A stretch of DNA of 64,000 nucleotides from SVFI01 sp045535935 (GCA_045535935.1 JAZSMO010000023.1:1-64000), one strand, 5' to 3'. Positions 23,502-32,391 are shown, counted from the stretch's first letter. The notes: generated by a model not told the origin, from the sequence alone. Made by a program: numbers and translations.

Positions 23502-25931
23502 ATGATAATCAAGGTATCTGTCCGCAATTTGGTGGAATTTATATTGCGGGATGGAGACATTGACAACCGATATGCAGGGGCAAGGGAAGATGCCATGCAG
23601 GAGGGAAGTCGTATCCATCGCATGATCCAGAAGAGAATGGGAATTGAATATGAAGCGGAAGTACCTTTAAAATTTCAGGTGGATTGCGGCGACTATGTGA
23701 TTCACATGGAAGGAAGAGCAGACGGTATCATTCGAAGAAACGATCAGATCATCGTTGATGAGATCAAAGGTACGTACCGCGATCTGAAATACATTACAGA
23801 GCCGGTAGCAGTACATTTGGCGCAGGCAAAGTGTTACGCTTACTTTGTTTCGTGCATGGAAGAAACGCAGAATGTCGATGTGAGGATGACTTACTGCAAT
23901 ATAGATACGGAGGAAGTGAAGTATTTTCAGAATACTTATGCAAAGGAAGAACTGCAAACTTTTTTTGACCGTTTGATACAGGAGTATAAAAAGTGGGCGG
24001 ATTTCGAATATGAGTGGAAAAGAATGCGACGTGACAGCATCCGAAACATGGAATTTCCTTTTGCATATCGAGAGGGACAGAAGGAGCTGGCCGGTCATGT
24101 TTACCAGACGATCTGTCACAAGAAAAAATTGTTTATTCAGGCGCCTACCGGAGTGGGGAAAACAATTTCTACCGTGTATCCGGCATTGAAGGCTGTCGGG
24201 GAGGAAAAAGCCGAGAAGGTTTTTTATCTGACGGCAAAAACCATTACCCGCACGGTGGCGGAAGATACGTTTGCACTGCTGCAGAGTAAAGGCCTTCGTT
24301 GTAAAAGCCTGACACTGACTGCAAAAGAAAAAATATGTCCGCTGGAGGAGACAGAATGCAATCCGGAGCATTGCCCGTATGCAAAAGGGCATTATGCCAG
24401 AGTGAACGATGCCATGTACGAAATGCTGACCTGTGAGGATGTATTCGACCGCGGCAAAGTGACGGAGTATGCGCATAGGTATGAAGTCTGTCCGTTTGAG
24501 ATGTCATTGGATATGAGCTTGTTTTCCGATGCAGTCATTTGCGATTACAATTATCTGTTTGATCCGTATGTGCATTTGAAACGTTTTTTTGCCGAAGGAA
24601 TCAAAGGACCTTATCTTTTTCTCATTGATGAGGCGCATAATCTGGTGGAGCGCGGCCGGGAAATGTACAGTGCGCAGATGGTGAAGGAAGATTTTCTTGA
24701 TTTGAAAAAACAAATCAAACCATATCATACCGGCTTAGAAAAATACATTGACCGTTGTAACAAAGAGCTGCTCGTCCTTAAAAAAATGCAGGACGAAAAC
24801 GATACGCCGGAGATGACCGGTGGATTTGCGCTGGCGCTGACAAGGCTTCACGGAGCAATGAATACCTATTTGGAGGAACACGAGGAAAGTCCGGTCCGCA
24901 AAGAAATTTTGGAGTTTTATTTTCAGGCGGGACGCTATCTTGACGTCAATGAAAGACTGGATGAGAGCTATATTACCTACACTAAAATGCAGGACGACGG
25001 TAGATTTTGCATTCGGCAGTTTTGCGTGGATCCTTCTGAGCGGCTTCGTGAGTGCATGGAACAAGGAGTGGCCAGCGTACTTTTTTCAGCGACATTTTTG
25101 CCGATTCAATATTATAAACAATTGCTTGGGGGAACGAAAGAGGATTTTGAGGTATATGCGAAAACTGCCTTTTCTGCCGATCAGATGAAGCTTTTGATTG
25201 GAAAGGATGTGACCAGCCGCTATACGCGCAGAAATCCGCTTGAATATCGGAATATCGCATCCTATATTCATTCTGTGGTCAGCGGCAAGTGCGGAAATTA
25301 TATGGTGTTTTGTCCGTCGCATCAGTTTTTGGATAATCTATATGACGCATATCTTACTTATTTTTATGACCAGGAGAAGGTGGAGTGCATCGTGCAGAGT
25401 GAGCATATGAATGAAGATGCAAGGGAGCGCTTTCTTTCAAGATTCCGGGAAGAATCGGGGGCTGAAATGTCGGATTTTGAGGGGAAAATCTGCATGGAGA
25501 TTGAGGTTGAAAGCAAAAGTATCGTCGGCTTCTGTGTGCTTGGCGGAATATTTTCGGAAGGGATAGACTTGAAAGGAGAAGCGCTGATCGGTGCAGTGAT
25601 TGTCGGAACCGGCTTTCCGCAGGTGTGCAGGGAGAGGGATATTTTGCAGGAATACTTTGATAAACAGGGCAGAGACGGTTTTGATTATGCATATCGCTAT
25701 CCGGGGATGAACAAGGTGCTGCAGGCGGCAGGACGCGTCATACGGACGGTATCGGACCGGGGCGTGGTCGCGCTTTTGGATGACCGATTTCTTCTGCCGG
25801 CGTATCAAAAGATGTTTCCGAGGGAATGGGAACATCCGGAGAGCGTTTCTATGCAACATTGTCAGCAGACAGTAGAACAATTTTGGAGATATCCCAAAAA
25901 GCAATATGACGAAGAAAGAAATGGCAGATAA
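23502..25931 (+). CDS. DinG/XPD-family helicase with N-terminal PD-(D/E)XK nuclease domain
   Basis: 809 aa. Residues 1-190 look like a Cas4/RecB-type nuclease: MEGRADGIIRRN and IIVDEIKGTYRD give the Asp and Glu-x-Lys core, then QAKCYAYF. The helicase follows: Walker A APTGVGKTISTV (residues 214-225), four cysteines around 267-291 (Cys267, Cys279, Cys286, Cys291) that would hold an iron-sulfur cluster as in XPD, DEAH at 376-379, and motifs FSATFLP and QAAGRVIR near 535 and 741. It should translocate on single-stranded DNA 5' to 3' and cut. It is translated 4 nt after the HAD-CPBP gene. A role in DNA repair is likely; a defence role is possible but not shown. Confidence 0.85.
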   Translation: MIIKVSVRNLVEFILRDGDIDNRYAGAREDAMQEGSRIHRMIQKRMGIEYEAEVPLKFQVDCGDYVIHMEGRADGIIRRNDQIIVDEIKGTYRDLKYITEPVAVHLAQAKCYAYFVSCMEETQNVDVRMTYCNIDTEEVKYFQNTYAKEELQTFFDRLIQEYKKWADFEYEWKRMRRDSIRNMEFPFAYREGQKELAGHVYQTICHKKKLFIQAPTGVGKTISTVYPALKAVGEEKAEKVFYLTAKTITRTVAEDTFALLQSKGLRCKSLTLTAKEKICPLEETECNPEHCPYAKGHYARVNDAMYEMLTCEDVFDRGKVTEYAHRYEVCPFEMSLDMSLFSDAVICDYNYLFDPYVHLKRFFAEGIKGPYLFLIDEAHNLVERGREMYSAQMVKEDFLDLKKQIKPYHTGLEKYIDRCNKELLVLKKMQDENDTPEMTGGFALALTRLHGAMNTYLEEHEESPVRKEILEFYFQAGRYLDVNERLDESYITYTKMQDDGRFCIRQFCVDPSERLRECMEQGVASVLFSATFLPIQYYKQLLGGTKEDFEVYAKTAFSADQMKLLIGKDVTSRYTRRNPLEYRNIASYIHSVVSGKCGNYMVFCPSHQFLDNLYDAYLTYFYDQEKVECIVQSEHMNEDARERFLSRFREESGAEMSDFEGKICMEIEVESKSIVGFCVLGGIFSEGIDLKGEALIGAVIVGTGFPQVCRERDILQEYFDKQGRDGFDYAYRYPGMNKVLQAAGRVIRTVSDRGVVALLDDRFLLPAYQKMFPREWEHPESVSMQHCQQTVEQFWRYPKKQYDEERNGR

Positions 25932-25952
25932 AAAACGGCTGAAATTTAAAAG

Positions 25953-26112
25953 TGTGGATAACTATGAGGGTTAACATAAAGGCAAAAAAATTAAATGTTA
26001 TTATAAGAAATGTAAACCGCTGAAAAATGGGGTGAAATATGCAATATGACAGGCCTTTTTTGCAATTTTGAACAGCAAAACGGAAAATGACATACCCGTA
26101 CAATGTGGATAA
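25953..26112. repeat. Two perfect DnaA boxes in direct repeat, 151 bp apart
   Basis: TGTGGATAACTATG occurs at 25953 and again at 26104. The first nine bases, TGTGGATAA, are the complement of the consensus DnaA box TTATCCACA. The gap 25932-26387 has no gene; besides these boxes it holds only the downstream ABC-operon promoter. No dnaA or dnaN is nearby, so this is not an obvious oriC. Confidence 0.6.
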
Positions 26113-26292
26113 CTATGTGGAAATTGGGGATTACTCATTGAAATGACTAGTTTGGTTAATATGAGATGACACACGTGTCAAGTATCAAATGAAACAATTC
26201 TTGCAAGGCATAATCAGAAAAACGGACGCTTATGTCAACTCAAAATGAAGAAAAGACAATGATTAAATATTGCATGTAATTTAAAGCCGCTA

Positions 26293-26321
26293 TTGGTTTT
26301 GTATACATATTGTGATAAAAT
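26293..26321 (+). promoter_or_regulatory. Promoter of the ABC operon at 26388
   Basis: TTGGTT (26293-26298), 17-bp spacer and TAAAAT (26316-26321), giving a leader of about 60 nt before the GTG start. Confidence 0.5.
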
Positions 26322-26387
26322 ACAAAAAGGTTTGCGTATTTGTACGTATATAAATATGAAGTTAATTTGTGAAATGGGGAGATCGTA

Positions 26388-27095
26388 GTGTCCGAAGGAA
26401 AGAAGACCGTAATCCGGGTGGAGGATCTGTACAAGATATACCGGGTGGGCAGCAGTAAAGTACGAGCCTTAAACGGAGTCGATTTTACAATTGAAAAAGG
26501 TGAATTTTGTGCGATTGTCGGCACTTCGGGATCCGGAAAATCGACACTGCTCAATATGTTGGCAGGACTTGAAAAACCAACCAAGGGAGAAATTGTCATT
26601 GCCGGCGAGCATATGGAGAATAAATCGGAGAACGAGCTTGTAAAATTTCGAAGGGAGCATATCGGATTTATCTTCCAGTCGTTCAATTTACTTCCGGCGA
26701 TGAATGCTCTTGAAAACGTGGCCATGCCATTGACGTTCCAGGGGATGGATAAAGAACTGCGAATGAAAAAAGCAGAGGAAGTGCTGGAATTAGTCGGTCT
26801 GACAAAACATAAAAACCATAAGCCGACCCAGATGTCGGGAGGTCAGCAGCAAAGAGTGGGTATCGCAAGAGCTCTTGTCGTGCAACCGGAAATCATTTTT
26901 GCGGACGAGCCGACCGGAAATCTGGACTCGAAGACATCGGCAGAGGTAATGGCCTTAATGAAAAAAATTATCAGAGAGAAAAACCAAACACTTGTTATGG
27001 TAACTCACGATGATCATCTGGCATCGTTTGCTGATCGTATTTTCCGTATCAGCGACGGTAAAATTGTCAGTATTGAATACGGGAACGGAAGTTAA
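26388..27095 (+). CDS. ABC transporter ATP-binding protein (MacB/LolD type)
   Basis: 235 aa, GTG start 8 nt after GGGGAG. Walker A GTSGSGKST, the Q-loop FIFQSFNLLPAMN, signature MSGGQQQRVGIARAL, Walker B IIFADEPTGNLDSKT and the H-loop MVTHD are all present and in normal order. LNMLAGLEKPTKGE is typical of the MacB/LolD/FtsE group, whose ATPases work with a permease of the FtsX kind by mechanotransmission, not by classical channel transport. It heads a three-gene operon in which the third gene is exactly such a permease. The substrate is unknown. Confidence 0.92.
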   Translation: MSEGKKTVIRVEDLYKIYRVGSSKVRALNGVDFTIEKGEFCAIVGTSGSGKSTLLNMLAGLEKPTKGEIVIAGEHMENKSENELVKFRREHIGFIFQSFNLLPAMNALENVAMPLTFQGMDKELRMKKAEEVLELVGLTKHKNHKPTQMSGGQQQRVGIARALVVQPEIIFADEPTGNLDSKTSAEVMALMKKIIREKNQTLVMVTHDDHLASFADRIFRISDGKIVSIEYGNGS

Positions 27096-27112
27096 AGGAG
27101 GATTTAATAAAG

Positions 27113-28933
27113 ATGAAAAAGTTTATGAATCGCTTTTTGGTAGTGGCGTTATGTGCCATGGTGTGTATGGGAAACGGAGTGTGCCTGACAGAGACTTGGG
27201 CGACTACAACGGACAATGCCGCAGGAAGCAATACACCAAATCCTGAACAGGGAAGCAACGTAGAAGAAAAGATTACGCTTCAGGAACTGAAAGAGAATTC
27301 AGTGGCGGAAATTGTGGATTACGCAACGGTCGTTAAACTTAAAGTGACCAAGAGCATCCGAAAAAAAATCAATGAAATTGTTAATAAATATAAAGAAGCA
27401 ATCGGAACAGCGACAGGCGACACGAATCAGGGCGGTCTTTCAACAGAAACAGGAATTCAGGATTGTGTGACAGAGGCGAAAGCAGCAATCGACGCACTGA
27501 TATCAGACGGTTCAGAGGATACCGGTGATGAGGGTGGTGCAGATCCGGAAGGTGAACCTGCAATGCCGAGCTCGACCAGTGATTTTGTGATGGTGGGCGG
27601 AAACTGGATTACTCCGACTGTTACATATGGCCAGACGGTCAATATTGTACTTCCGGTAGTAAATATGGGAGTTGTCAATCTTTCCAATGTTACGGTAACA
27701 CCTGTTACCTCAAATATTGTGAGTGAGTGGCCGTTTGAAATCGAGACGAGTGGATACACACAGACCATCACGGATCTGCCGGGAAAAGGAAATGGTCAAA
27801 GCGACATGGACCGCCGCAGAGAGCTTACCTGGACGTTTAAGACAAGAGACGATGCATTGTCAGGATACTATAAGTTACAGTTCAATGTTCTTTATTATGT
27901 AGGTACGGAAGTGGAAAGTTGTACATTGACAACCTATGCTCTTGTCAGAGGTGCGGCAGGAAGCGGAAATGTAGAAGCAGAAGGCGGAACTTCAACACCT
28001 AGAGTGATTGTGACCGGATTCAAAACGGAACCGGAAGAGGTGCATGCGGGAGATACCTTTAAGTTGACAATCTACTTAAAGAATACATCCATGCGTACAT
28101 CGGTTTCCAATATGCTTGTCAATTTATCAGCACCTACGGAAGGTATGGATGCAGATAGCTCATATGCGGCATTTTTGCCGACATCCGGTTCGAATACGGA
28201 GTACATCACTTCTATAGGAAAAGGGGCAACAACCGAACTTACCATAGAGATGACAGCCAAAGCGGATTTGACGCAAAAACCATATCAGATTGATGTCAAT
28301 ATGGAATATGAGGATGAAGATTATGCATCCTATTCTTCAACGGCGGATGTTTCTATTCCGATTTTTCAGACCGCACGTTTTGAATTGAGCAAACCGGAAA
28401 TTCTTCCGGCGTCTATTTCGGTCGGCAATGAAGCTAACATTATGTTTAGTCTGTACAATACAGGAAAAGTAACGTTGCACAATGTGAAAGTTTATTTTGA
28501 AGACGACACCGTCAGCGGCGGAGAAGTATTTCTTGGCAAGATCGAAGCGGGAGCAACAAGCTCCGTGGATGTTATGGTGACGGGAGCGGCTCCATCCGAG
28601 GATGATGATATAATAACTGTTGTTATTTCATATGAAGATGAGACCGGAAAAGTGTCTACCTATGAGCAGGAAATGGAATTGAATGTAACAGAAGATATGT
28701 CCGCAATGGGAGATATGGAAATGTATCCGGGCGATGGTATGGACTATGAAGAATACGAAGAAGAAGGCAGTCCTATACCAATCGGATTAATTGTCGGTAT
28801 TGTGATTGTATTGATCATCGCAGCGGTTGTTGTAATCATTGTGAAAAAAAGACGCAGCAAGAAGGCGGATGAAGAGAGAATAAATTTATTGGATGAGCTT
28901 GAAGGAGAGGACGAGTCGGATGAAATTTCGTGA
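27113..28933 (+). CDS. Exported, membrane-anchored protein with CARDB/S-layer-like repeats
   Basis: 606 aa. A signal peptide is visible (MKKFMNRFLVVALCAMVCMG and following GNGVCLTETWA). After a helical segment with Lys-rich stretch, residues about 155-540 are beta-rich with three repeated units marked NIVLPVVNMGVVNLSNVTVT, FKLTIYLKNTSMRTSVSN and NIMFSLYNTGKVTLHNVKVY, each about 120-130 aa apart, as in CARDB or COG1361 domains. A single C-terminal helix (GLIVGIVIVLIIAAVVVIIV) and KKRRSKK anchor it with the bulk outside. It is placed between ABC ATPase and permease, so it may be an extracytoplasmic partner replacing a periplasmic adaptor. The stop overlaps the permease start by 14 bp. Confidence 0.75.
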   Translation: MKKFMNRFLVVALCAMVCMGNGVCLTETWATTTDNAAGSNTPNPEQGSNVEEKITLQELKENSVAEIVDYATVVKLKVTKSIRKKINEIVNKYKEAIGTATGDTNQGGLSTETGIQDCVTEAKAAIDALISDGSEDTGDEGGADPEGEPAMPSSTSDFVMVGGNWITPTVTYGQTVNIVLPVVNMGVVNLSNVTVTPVTSNIVSEWPFEIETSGYTQTITDLPGKGNGQSDMDRRRELTWTFKTRDDALSGYYKLQFNVLYYVGTEVESCTLTTYALVRGAAGSGNVEAEGGTSTPRVIVTGFKTEPEEVHAGDTFKLTIYLKNTSMRTSVSNMLVNLSAPTEGMDADSSYAAFLPTSGSNTEYITSIGKGATTELTIEMTAKADLTQKPYQIDVNMEYEDEDYASYSSTADVSIPIFQTARFELSKPEILPASISVGNEANIMFSLYNTGKVTLHNVKVYFEDDTVSGGEVFLGKIEAGATSSVDVMVTGAAPSEDDDIITVVISYEDETGKVSTYEQEMELNVTEDMSAMGDMEMYPGDGMDYEEYEEEGSPIPIGLIVGIVIVLIIAAVVVIIVKKRRSKKADEERINLLDELEGEDESDEIS

Positions 28934-30305
28934 TATGCTCCGCATGAGCGGAAGTAGTCTCTGGAAAAGAAAAGTCAGAACGATTCTTACAATTCTGGGA
29001 GTAGTGATAGGAACTGCATCCATTGTTGTTATGATTTCGCTCGGTCTCGGATTGTCGAGAGCCTCTATGGCCGAAATCGAGCAATACGGCGGAATTACAA
29101 CGATTACAGTAGAGGATCAGAGTTCCTATGACGGGGAAAGTTCCGGCTCTGAATCACAGTCTGCGGATTCACATCTAAATGATGACGTGATTGAGGAGAT
29201 TCGAAATATTGCGCATGTAGAAGATGTTTATGGAATATTGGAGACAGAAGCTCTTGTCATGTGTAATGGTTTTCAAACTTATGCTACGGTAAGAGGTGTG
29301 GAACCGGACAAAATGAGTAAGCTGGGGATTACATTGGCACAAGGAGATTTTCCGGAGCCGGATGCAGGAAGTTTGAAAGCAGTATACGGGAATATGATCA
29401 TTGGTGATTTTTATAATGAAAAAACCGGTGAGGGCTATTGGTATAACGGAGAACTTCCGGATATTGACCTTATGAGTGATACGATTATGTTCATTTTCGA
29501 CGTGGATGGATATTATAATTTCCTGTGGGGGACCGGAGATGAGGAAGAGGGGGCAGTGCCTGCTATGCCGAAAAAACGTATTGTCGAGGCTGCCGGTGTC
29601 ATGGAGGGAACCGTAGAAGATTACGGAAGTAACAGCTATTACGTGTATTTTGATATCAACGAGCTGAAAAGAATATTAAAAAAAGAATATAAGACCAAGA
29701 CGATACCGGGTCAGCCGACCACAGCATCGGGCAAAGCGTTTAAAGAAATCTACTATAACAATATTTTGGTAAATGTAGATGATATGGATTATGTGCAGGA
29801 GGTGCAGAATCAGATCAGCCAGCTGGGGTATCATGCGAGCTCCAATGCTGAATGGGTCGAGTCTATGCAGGGACAGTATTTTTACATTGAACTGGCACTC
29901 GGAGGAATCGGTGCGGTTTCGTTGATTGTTGCAGCTATCGGAATTGCCAATACTATGATGATGTCAATTTACGAAAGAACGAAAGAGATCGGTATTATGA
30001 AAGTGCTCGGATGTGATATGCGTAATATTCAGGGAATGTTTCTTCTGGAGGCCGGTTATATCGGATTTATCGGCGGTGTCCTGGGTATTTTACTCAGCTA
30101 TACATTGTCGTTTATTGTTAATGCCGTTGTCAAAAATCTCGGTGCAGGTATTGAGATGAATATGTCGGTGGGGATTTCCTATATCCCATTATGGCTGGCC
30201 GGTGTGGCGCTTATGTTTGCGGTCTTTGTCGGCATGGCGGCAGGATTTTTCCCATCCCTGCGCGCGATGAAACTCAGTCCGCTTGCGGCAATCAGAAATG
30301 AATAA
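28920..30305 (+). CDS. MacB/FtsX-type ABC transporter permease
   Basis: 461 aa from ATG 28920, chosen because GAAGGAGAGG lies 9 nt before it; an earlier in-frame ATG at 28893 sits inside the upstream gene. One N-terminal helix (TILTILGVVIGTASIVVMIS), a large extracytoplasmic domain (about 50-320) rich in acidic residues and three C-terminal helices (FYIELALGGIGAVSLIVAAIG; FIGGVLGILLSYTL; LWLAGVALMFAVFVGMAAGFF) form the classic MacB layout. SIYERTKEIGIMKVLGC is the conserved cytoplasmic coupling segment. It completes an operon with the ATPase (26388) and the exported protein (27113). Confidence 0.9.
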   Translation: MKFRDMLRMSGSSLWKRKVRTILTILGVVIGTASIVVMISLGLGLSRASMAEIEQYGGITTITVEDQSSYDGESSGSESQSADSHLNDDVIEEIRNIAHVEDVYGILETEALVMCNGFQTYATVRGVEPDKMSKLGITLAQGDFPEPDAGSLKAVYGNMIIGDFYNEKTGEGYWYNGELPDIDLMSDTIMFIFDVDGYYNFLWGTGDEEEGAVPAMPKKRIVEAAGVMEGTVEDYGSNSYYVYFDINELKRILKKEYKTKTIPGQPTTASGKAFKEIYYNNILVNVDDMDYVQEVQNQISQLGYHASSNAEWVESMQGQYFYIELALGGIGAVSLIVAAIGIANTMMMSIYERTKEIGIMKVLGCDMRNIQGMFLLEAGYIGFIGGVLGILLSYTLSFIVNAVVKNLGAGIEMNMSVGISYIPLWLAGVALMFAVFVGMAAGFFPSLRAMKLSPLAAIRNE

Positions 30306-30354
30306 AAAAATTGATTTTTTTCATGGTTTTTTAGTAGAAATGTATAAATAATTA

Positions 30355-30363
30355 TGCTATACT
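30355..30363 (+). promoter_or_regulatory. Extended -10 promoter for the coiled-coil gene
   Basis: TGC followed by TATACT gives an extended -10 at 30355-30363. The -35 region is not recognisable. It lies 62 bp before the coding start at 30425. Confidence 0.45.
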
Positions 30364-30424
30364 GAAATTCGGACAGTATTTTTTATGGCGTAGTAGTCAA
30401 ATCTAGGAAACAGGGGCGATTGAA

Positions 30425-31897
30425 ATGCAGAATAATGTAGGAATGGAAGCAGCCAGAAAGGCAGCAGAGGAAGCCGCAAGAAAAGCAGCAGCGGCAACAC
30501 TTAAAAATTCAGAAAATGCGCAGAGTGCATCTGCCAACAATGAGAAAGAAGATAATTCGATTAAATCGGCAGAAGAAGCGATTCGTCAGACTGCCGGGTT
30601 AAATGCCAAGAAAGCAGCGATTGAATCTGCATTCCGTATTGCGGATGAAGCAGCCAGAAAGGCAGCTCATGAAGTGACAGAGGCTACATCTTCCGAAAAA
30701 GATCCGGCAAGACGTGCTATTGAAGAGGAAACAATCCGTAAAGCAGCCAGTGAGCATACACGCAAAATCGCGGAAGAAGCAGCCAGAAAATTGGCAGAAG
30801 AAAATATTAAAAAAGCACAGGATTTTGCAAAAGCATCGGATGAGCGTATCAAACAGTTAAAAGAAGACACTGCAAAAAAAGTGGAAGCAGAAGAAAAAGT
30901 GGCTGTTGATAAAGCTGTAAGCGAAGCAGAAGCAAAAGCAAAAGAGGATATGATTGCGCATCTTAAGAAGGTAGAAGAAGAGGCGCAGAAAGAAGTAGAA
31001 GAAGCTATTCGCAAGGCAAATGAAGTAGCCAGAAAGAAAATGGATGAGGCGAAAGCAACAGCGGAAGCTGAGGTCGAGAAGAAAGTGGATGCTGTCAGAA
31101 AAGAGGCGGAAGCAAAAGCAGCTGAGGCTATTGAAGCAGCTGTGACAAAGGTCGGAACAGAAGCCAGAGCGAAAGAGACTGAGGCAGCGAAAGAAGAAGA
31201 TGCTAAGAATGTTCGTGCAGTGGAAGAGATCGTTGCCAAGGAAGCAAATACAGCAGCATTGAAGTTTGCTAAAGATGCTATCGTAAAGATGGAAGAAGAA
31301 AAGATTCGTCGCGCTGAGGAAGAGAAAGCAAGACTTGCAGCAGAGGAAAAGGCACGCAAGGAAGCTGAAGAGCGCGCACGTAGAGAGGCGGAAGAGGCTG
31401 AGAGAAAGCGCATCGAGGAAGAGAAGCGCCGTAAAGAAGAAGAGGCAAAAGCCAAAGCAGAAGCTGCTGAAAAAGCAAGAAAAGCAGCAGAAGCTCTCGA
31501 GTTCCGTAAATATCAGGAAGAAGCGATGAGACAGACGCAGAAGGCAGCGGAAGCACAGGCGGCAGCCCAGGCAGTCGAGACACCGGCGCAACCTGCAGCA
31601 AGTGCGGCAGCAGCGGCGGCGGCAGCAATGAATCAGCCGACACCTGCACCGGCACCAACTCCGGCTCCAGCACCTGCACCTGCTCCTGCACCGGCACCAA
31701 CTCCGGCTCCGGCACCTGCTCCTGCATCAAAGGCAGAAGCAATTCAGGAAGCAACGGCATCTACAGGCGGAGCGATGTCATTAGACGACTTCCAGAAGGC
31801 AGCTATGAAGCTGAAGATCTTACTGGACAACGGTATTATCTCACAGGCTGAGTTTGATGAAGAAAAACGTCGCCTTGTAGAAAATATGCAGCTTTAA
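30425..31897 (+). CDS. Ala/Lys/Glu-rich long-helix protein with Pro-Ala linker and SHOCT domain
   Basis: 490 aa of strongly biased composition. Residues 1-385 form near-continuous heptad-like helix with many Ala, Glu, Lys and Arg residues and repeated units such as RKAAEEAARKAA. From about residue 402 a Pro-Ala repeat (APAPTPAPAPAP-type, about 30 residues) makes a rigid linker. The C-terminus MSLDDFQKAAMKLKILLDNG followed by IISQAEFDEEKRRLVENM is a SHOCT short C-terminal domain. No signal peptide or membrane segment is visible. Function is unknown; SHOCT domains often sit at the end of oligomerising proteins. A promoter and a terminator surround it, so it is a single-gene unit. GGGGCG lies before ATG. 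Confidence 0.75.
   Translation: MQNNVGMEAARKAAEEAARKAAAATLKNSENAQSASANNEKEDNSIKSAEEAIRQTAGLNAKKAAIESAFRIADEAARKAAHEVTEATSSEKDPARRAIEEETIRKAASEHTRKIAEEAARKLAEENIKKAQDFAKASDERIKQLKEDTAKKVEAEEKVAVDKAVSEAEAKAKEDMIAHLKKVEEEAQKEVEEAIRKANEVARKKMDEAKATAEAEVEKKVDAVRKEAEAKAAEAIEAAVTKVGTEARAKETEAAKEEDAKNVRAVEEIVAKEANTAALKFAKDAIVKMEEEKIRRAEEEKARLAAEEKARKEAEERARREAEEAERKRIEEEKRRKEEEAKAKAEAAEKARKAAEALEFRKYQEEAMRQTQKAAEAQAAAQAVETPAQPAASAAAAAAAAMNQPTPAPAPTPAPAPAPAPAPAPTPAPAPAPASKAEAIQEATASTGGAMSLDDFQKAAMKLKILLDNGIISQAEFDEEKRRLVENMQL
31641..31727 (+). repeat. Imperfect 42-bp repeat encoding the Pro-Ala linker
   Basis: Two near-identical copies separated by 42 bp begin CTGCACCGGCACCAACTCCG at 31644 and 31686. 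The repeat encodes alternating Pro and Ala/Thr and is prone to length change. Confidence 0.7.
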
Positions 31898-31913
31898 TAG
31901 ATAAGAAAGAATT

Positions 31914-31945
31914 GGGATATCACAATGTGGTATCCCTTTTTTTAT
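31914..31945 (+). terminator. Terminator of the coiled-coil gene
   Basis: GGGATATCACA and TGTGGTATCCC (31914-31936) form 11 pairs, one of them G-U, and are followed by seven T residues. Confidence 0.85.
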
Positions 31946-31961
31946 ATTTTGAAAATATGTG

Positions 31962-32025
31962 TTGACAAATAATATTATACGCCATATAATATGACACAGA
32001 AAACATATTATACGACGTATAATAT
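31962..32025 (+). promoter_or_regulatory. Consensus promoter with two 21-bp PadR operators
   Basis: A perfect TTGACA (31962-31967), 17-bp spacer and TATAAT (31985-31990) precede the padR gene. Two 21-bp palindromes overlap or follow it. Operator 1 is ATATTATACG-C-CATATAATAT (31972-31992), covering the -10. Operator 2 is ATATTATACG-A-CGTATAATAT (32005-32025), a perfect palindrome. Their centres are 33 bp apart, about three helical turns. Confidence 0.75.
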
Positions 32026-32064
32026 TATAAATGTGTATAGTACATAAAAGAAAGGAGAATAAGT

Positions 32065-32391
32065 ATGGTATTTAATACAGGAGCAGCTTTGTTGGATGCC
32101 ATCGTTCTTGCGGTAGTCGATAAGGATAAACAAGGCACTTACGGGTATCGGATTACCCAGGATGTCAGGCAGGTACTGGAAGTTTCGGAATCTACCTTAT
32201 ACCCGGTACTGCGGCGCTTGCAAAAGGGCGGCTATCTGGAAGTTTATGATATGGAATGCGCTGGAAGAAATCGCAGATATTATAAAACAACGCCCCAGGG
32301 TGAAGCGCAATTAAAAGAGTATCGTGAGGAATGGATGAACTACTCACAAAAAATCACACAAATTTTCGAGGGAGGCACAGTTCATGAATAA
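32065..32391 (+). CDS. PadR family transcriptional regulator
   Basis: 108 aa, the usual PadR size with an N-terminal winged helix. KQGTYGYRITQDV and STLYPVLRRLQKGGYLEVYD are the family recognition-helix and wing segments, and RRYYKTTPQGEAQLKEYREE leads into the dimer helix. It is a repressor, probably autoregulatory through the twin 21-bp palindromes that cover its own promoter. AAGGAG lies upstream. The stop overlaps the next gene by 8 bp, so the DUF1700 and DUF4097 genes are in the same operon. The order PadR-DUF1700-DUF4097 is widespread in Firmicutes. Confidence 0.92.
   Translation: MVFNTGAALLDAIVLAVVDKDKQGTYGYRITQDVRQVLEVSESTLYPVLRRLQKGGYLEVYDMECAGRNRRYYKTTPQGEAQLKEYREEWMNYSQKITQIFEGGTVHE

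Noticed and set aside
25953..26112. Chromosomal replication origin
   Set aside because: Only two DnaA boxes, no AT-rich unwinding element that I can support and no dnaA/dnaN neighbours.
30667..31591. Long minus-strand frames opposite the coiled-coil gene (262 and 244 aa)
   Set aside because: They mirror the Ala/Glu/Lys-rich codon pattern of the plus-strand gene, giving Ser/Ala- and Phe/Cys/Leu-rich nonsense with no ribosome binding site; low-complexity shadows.
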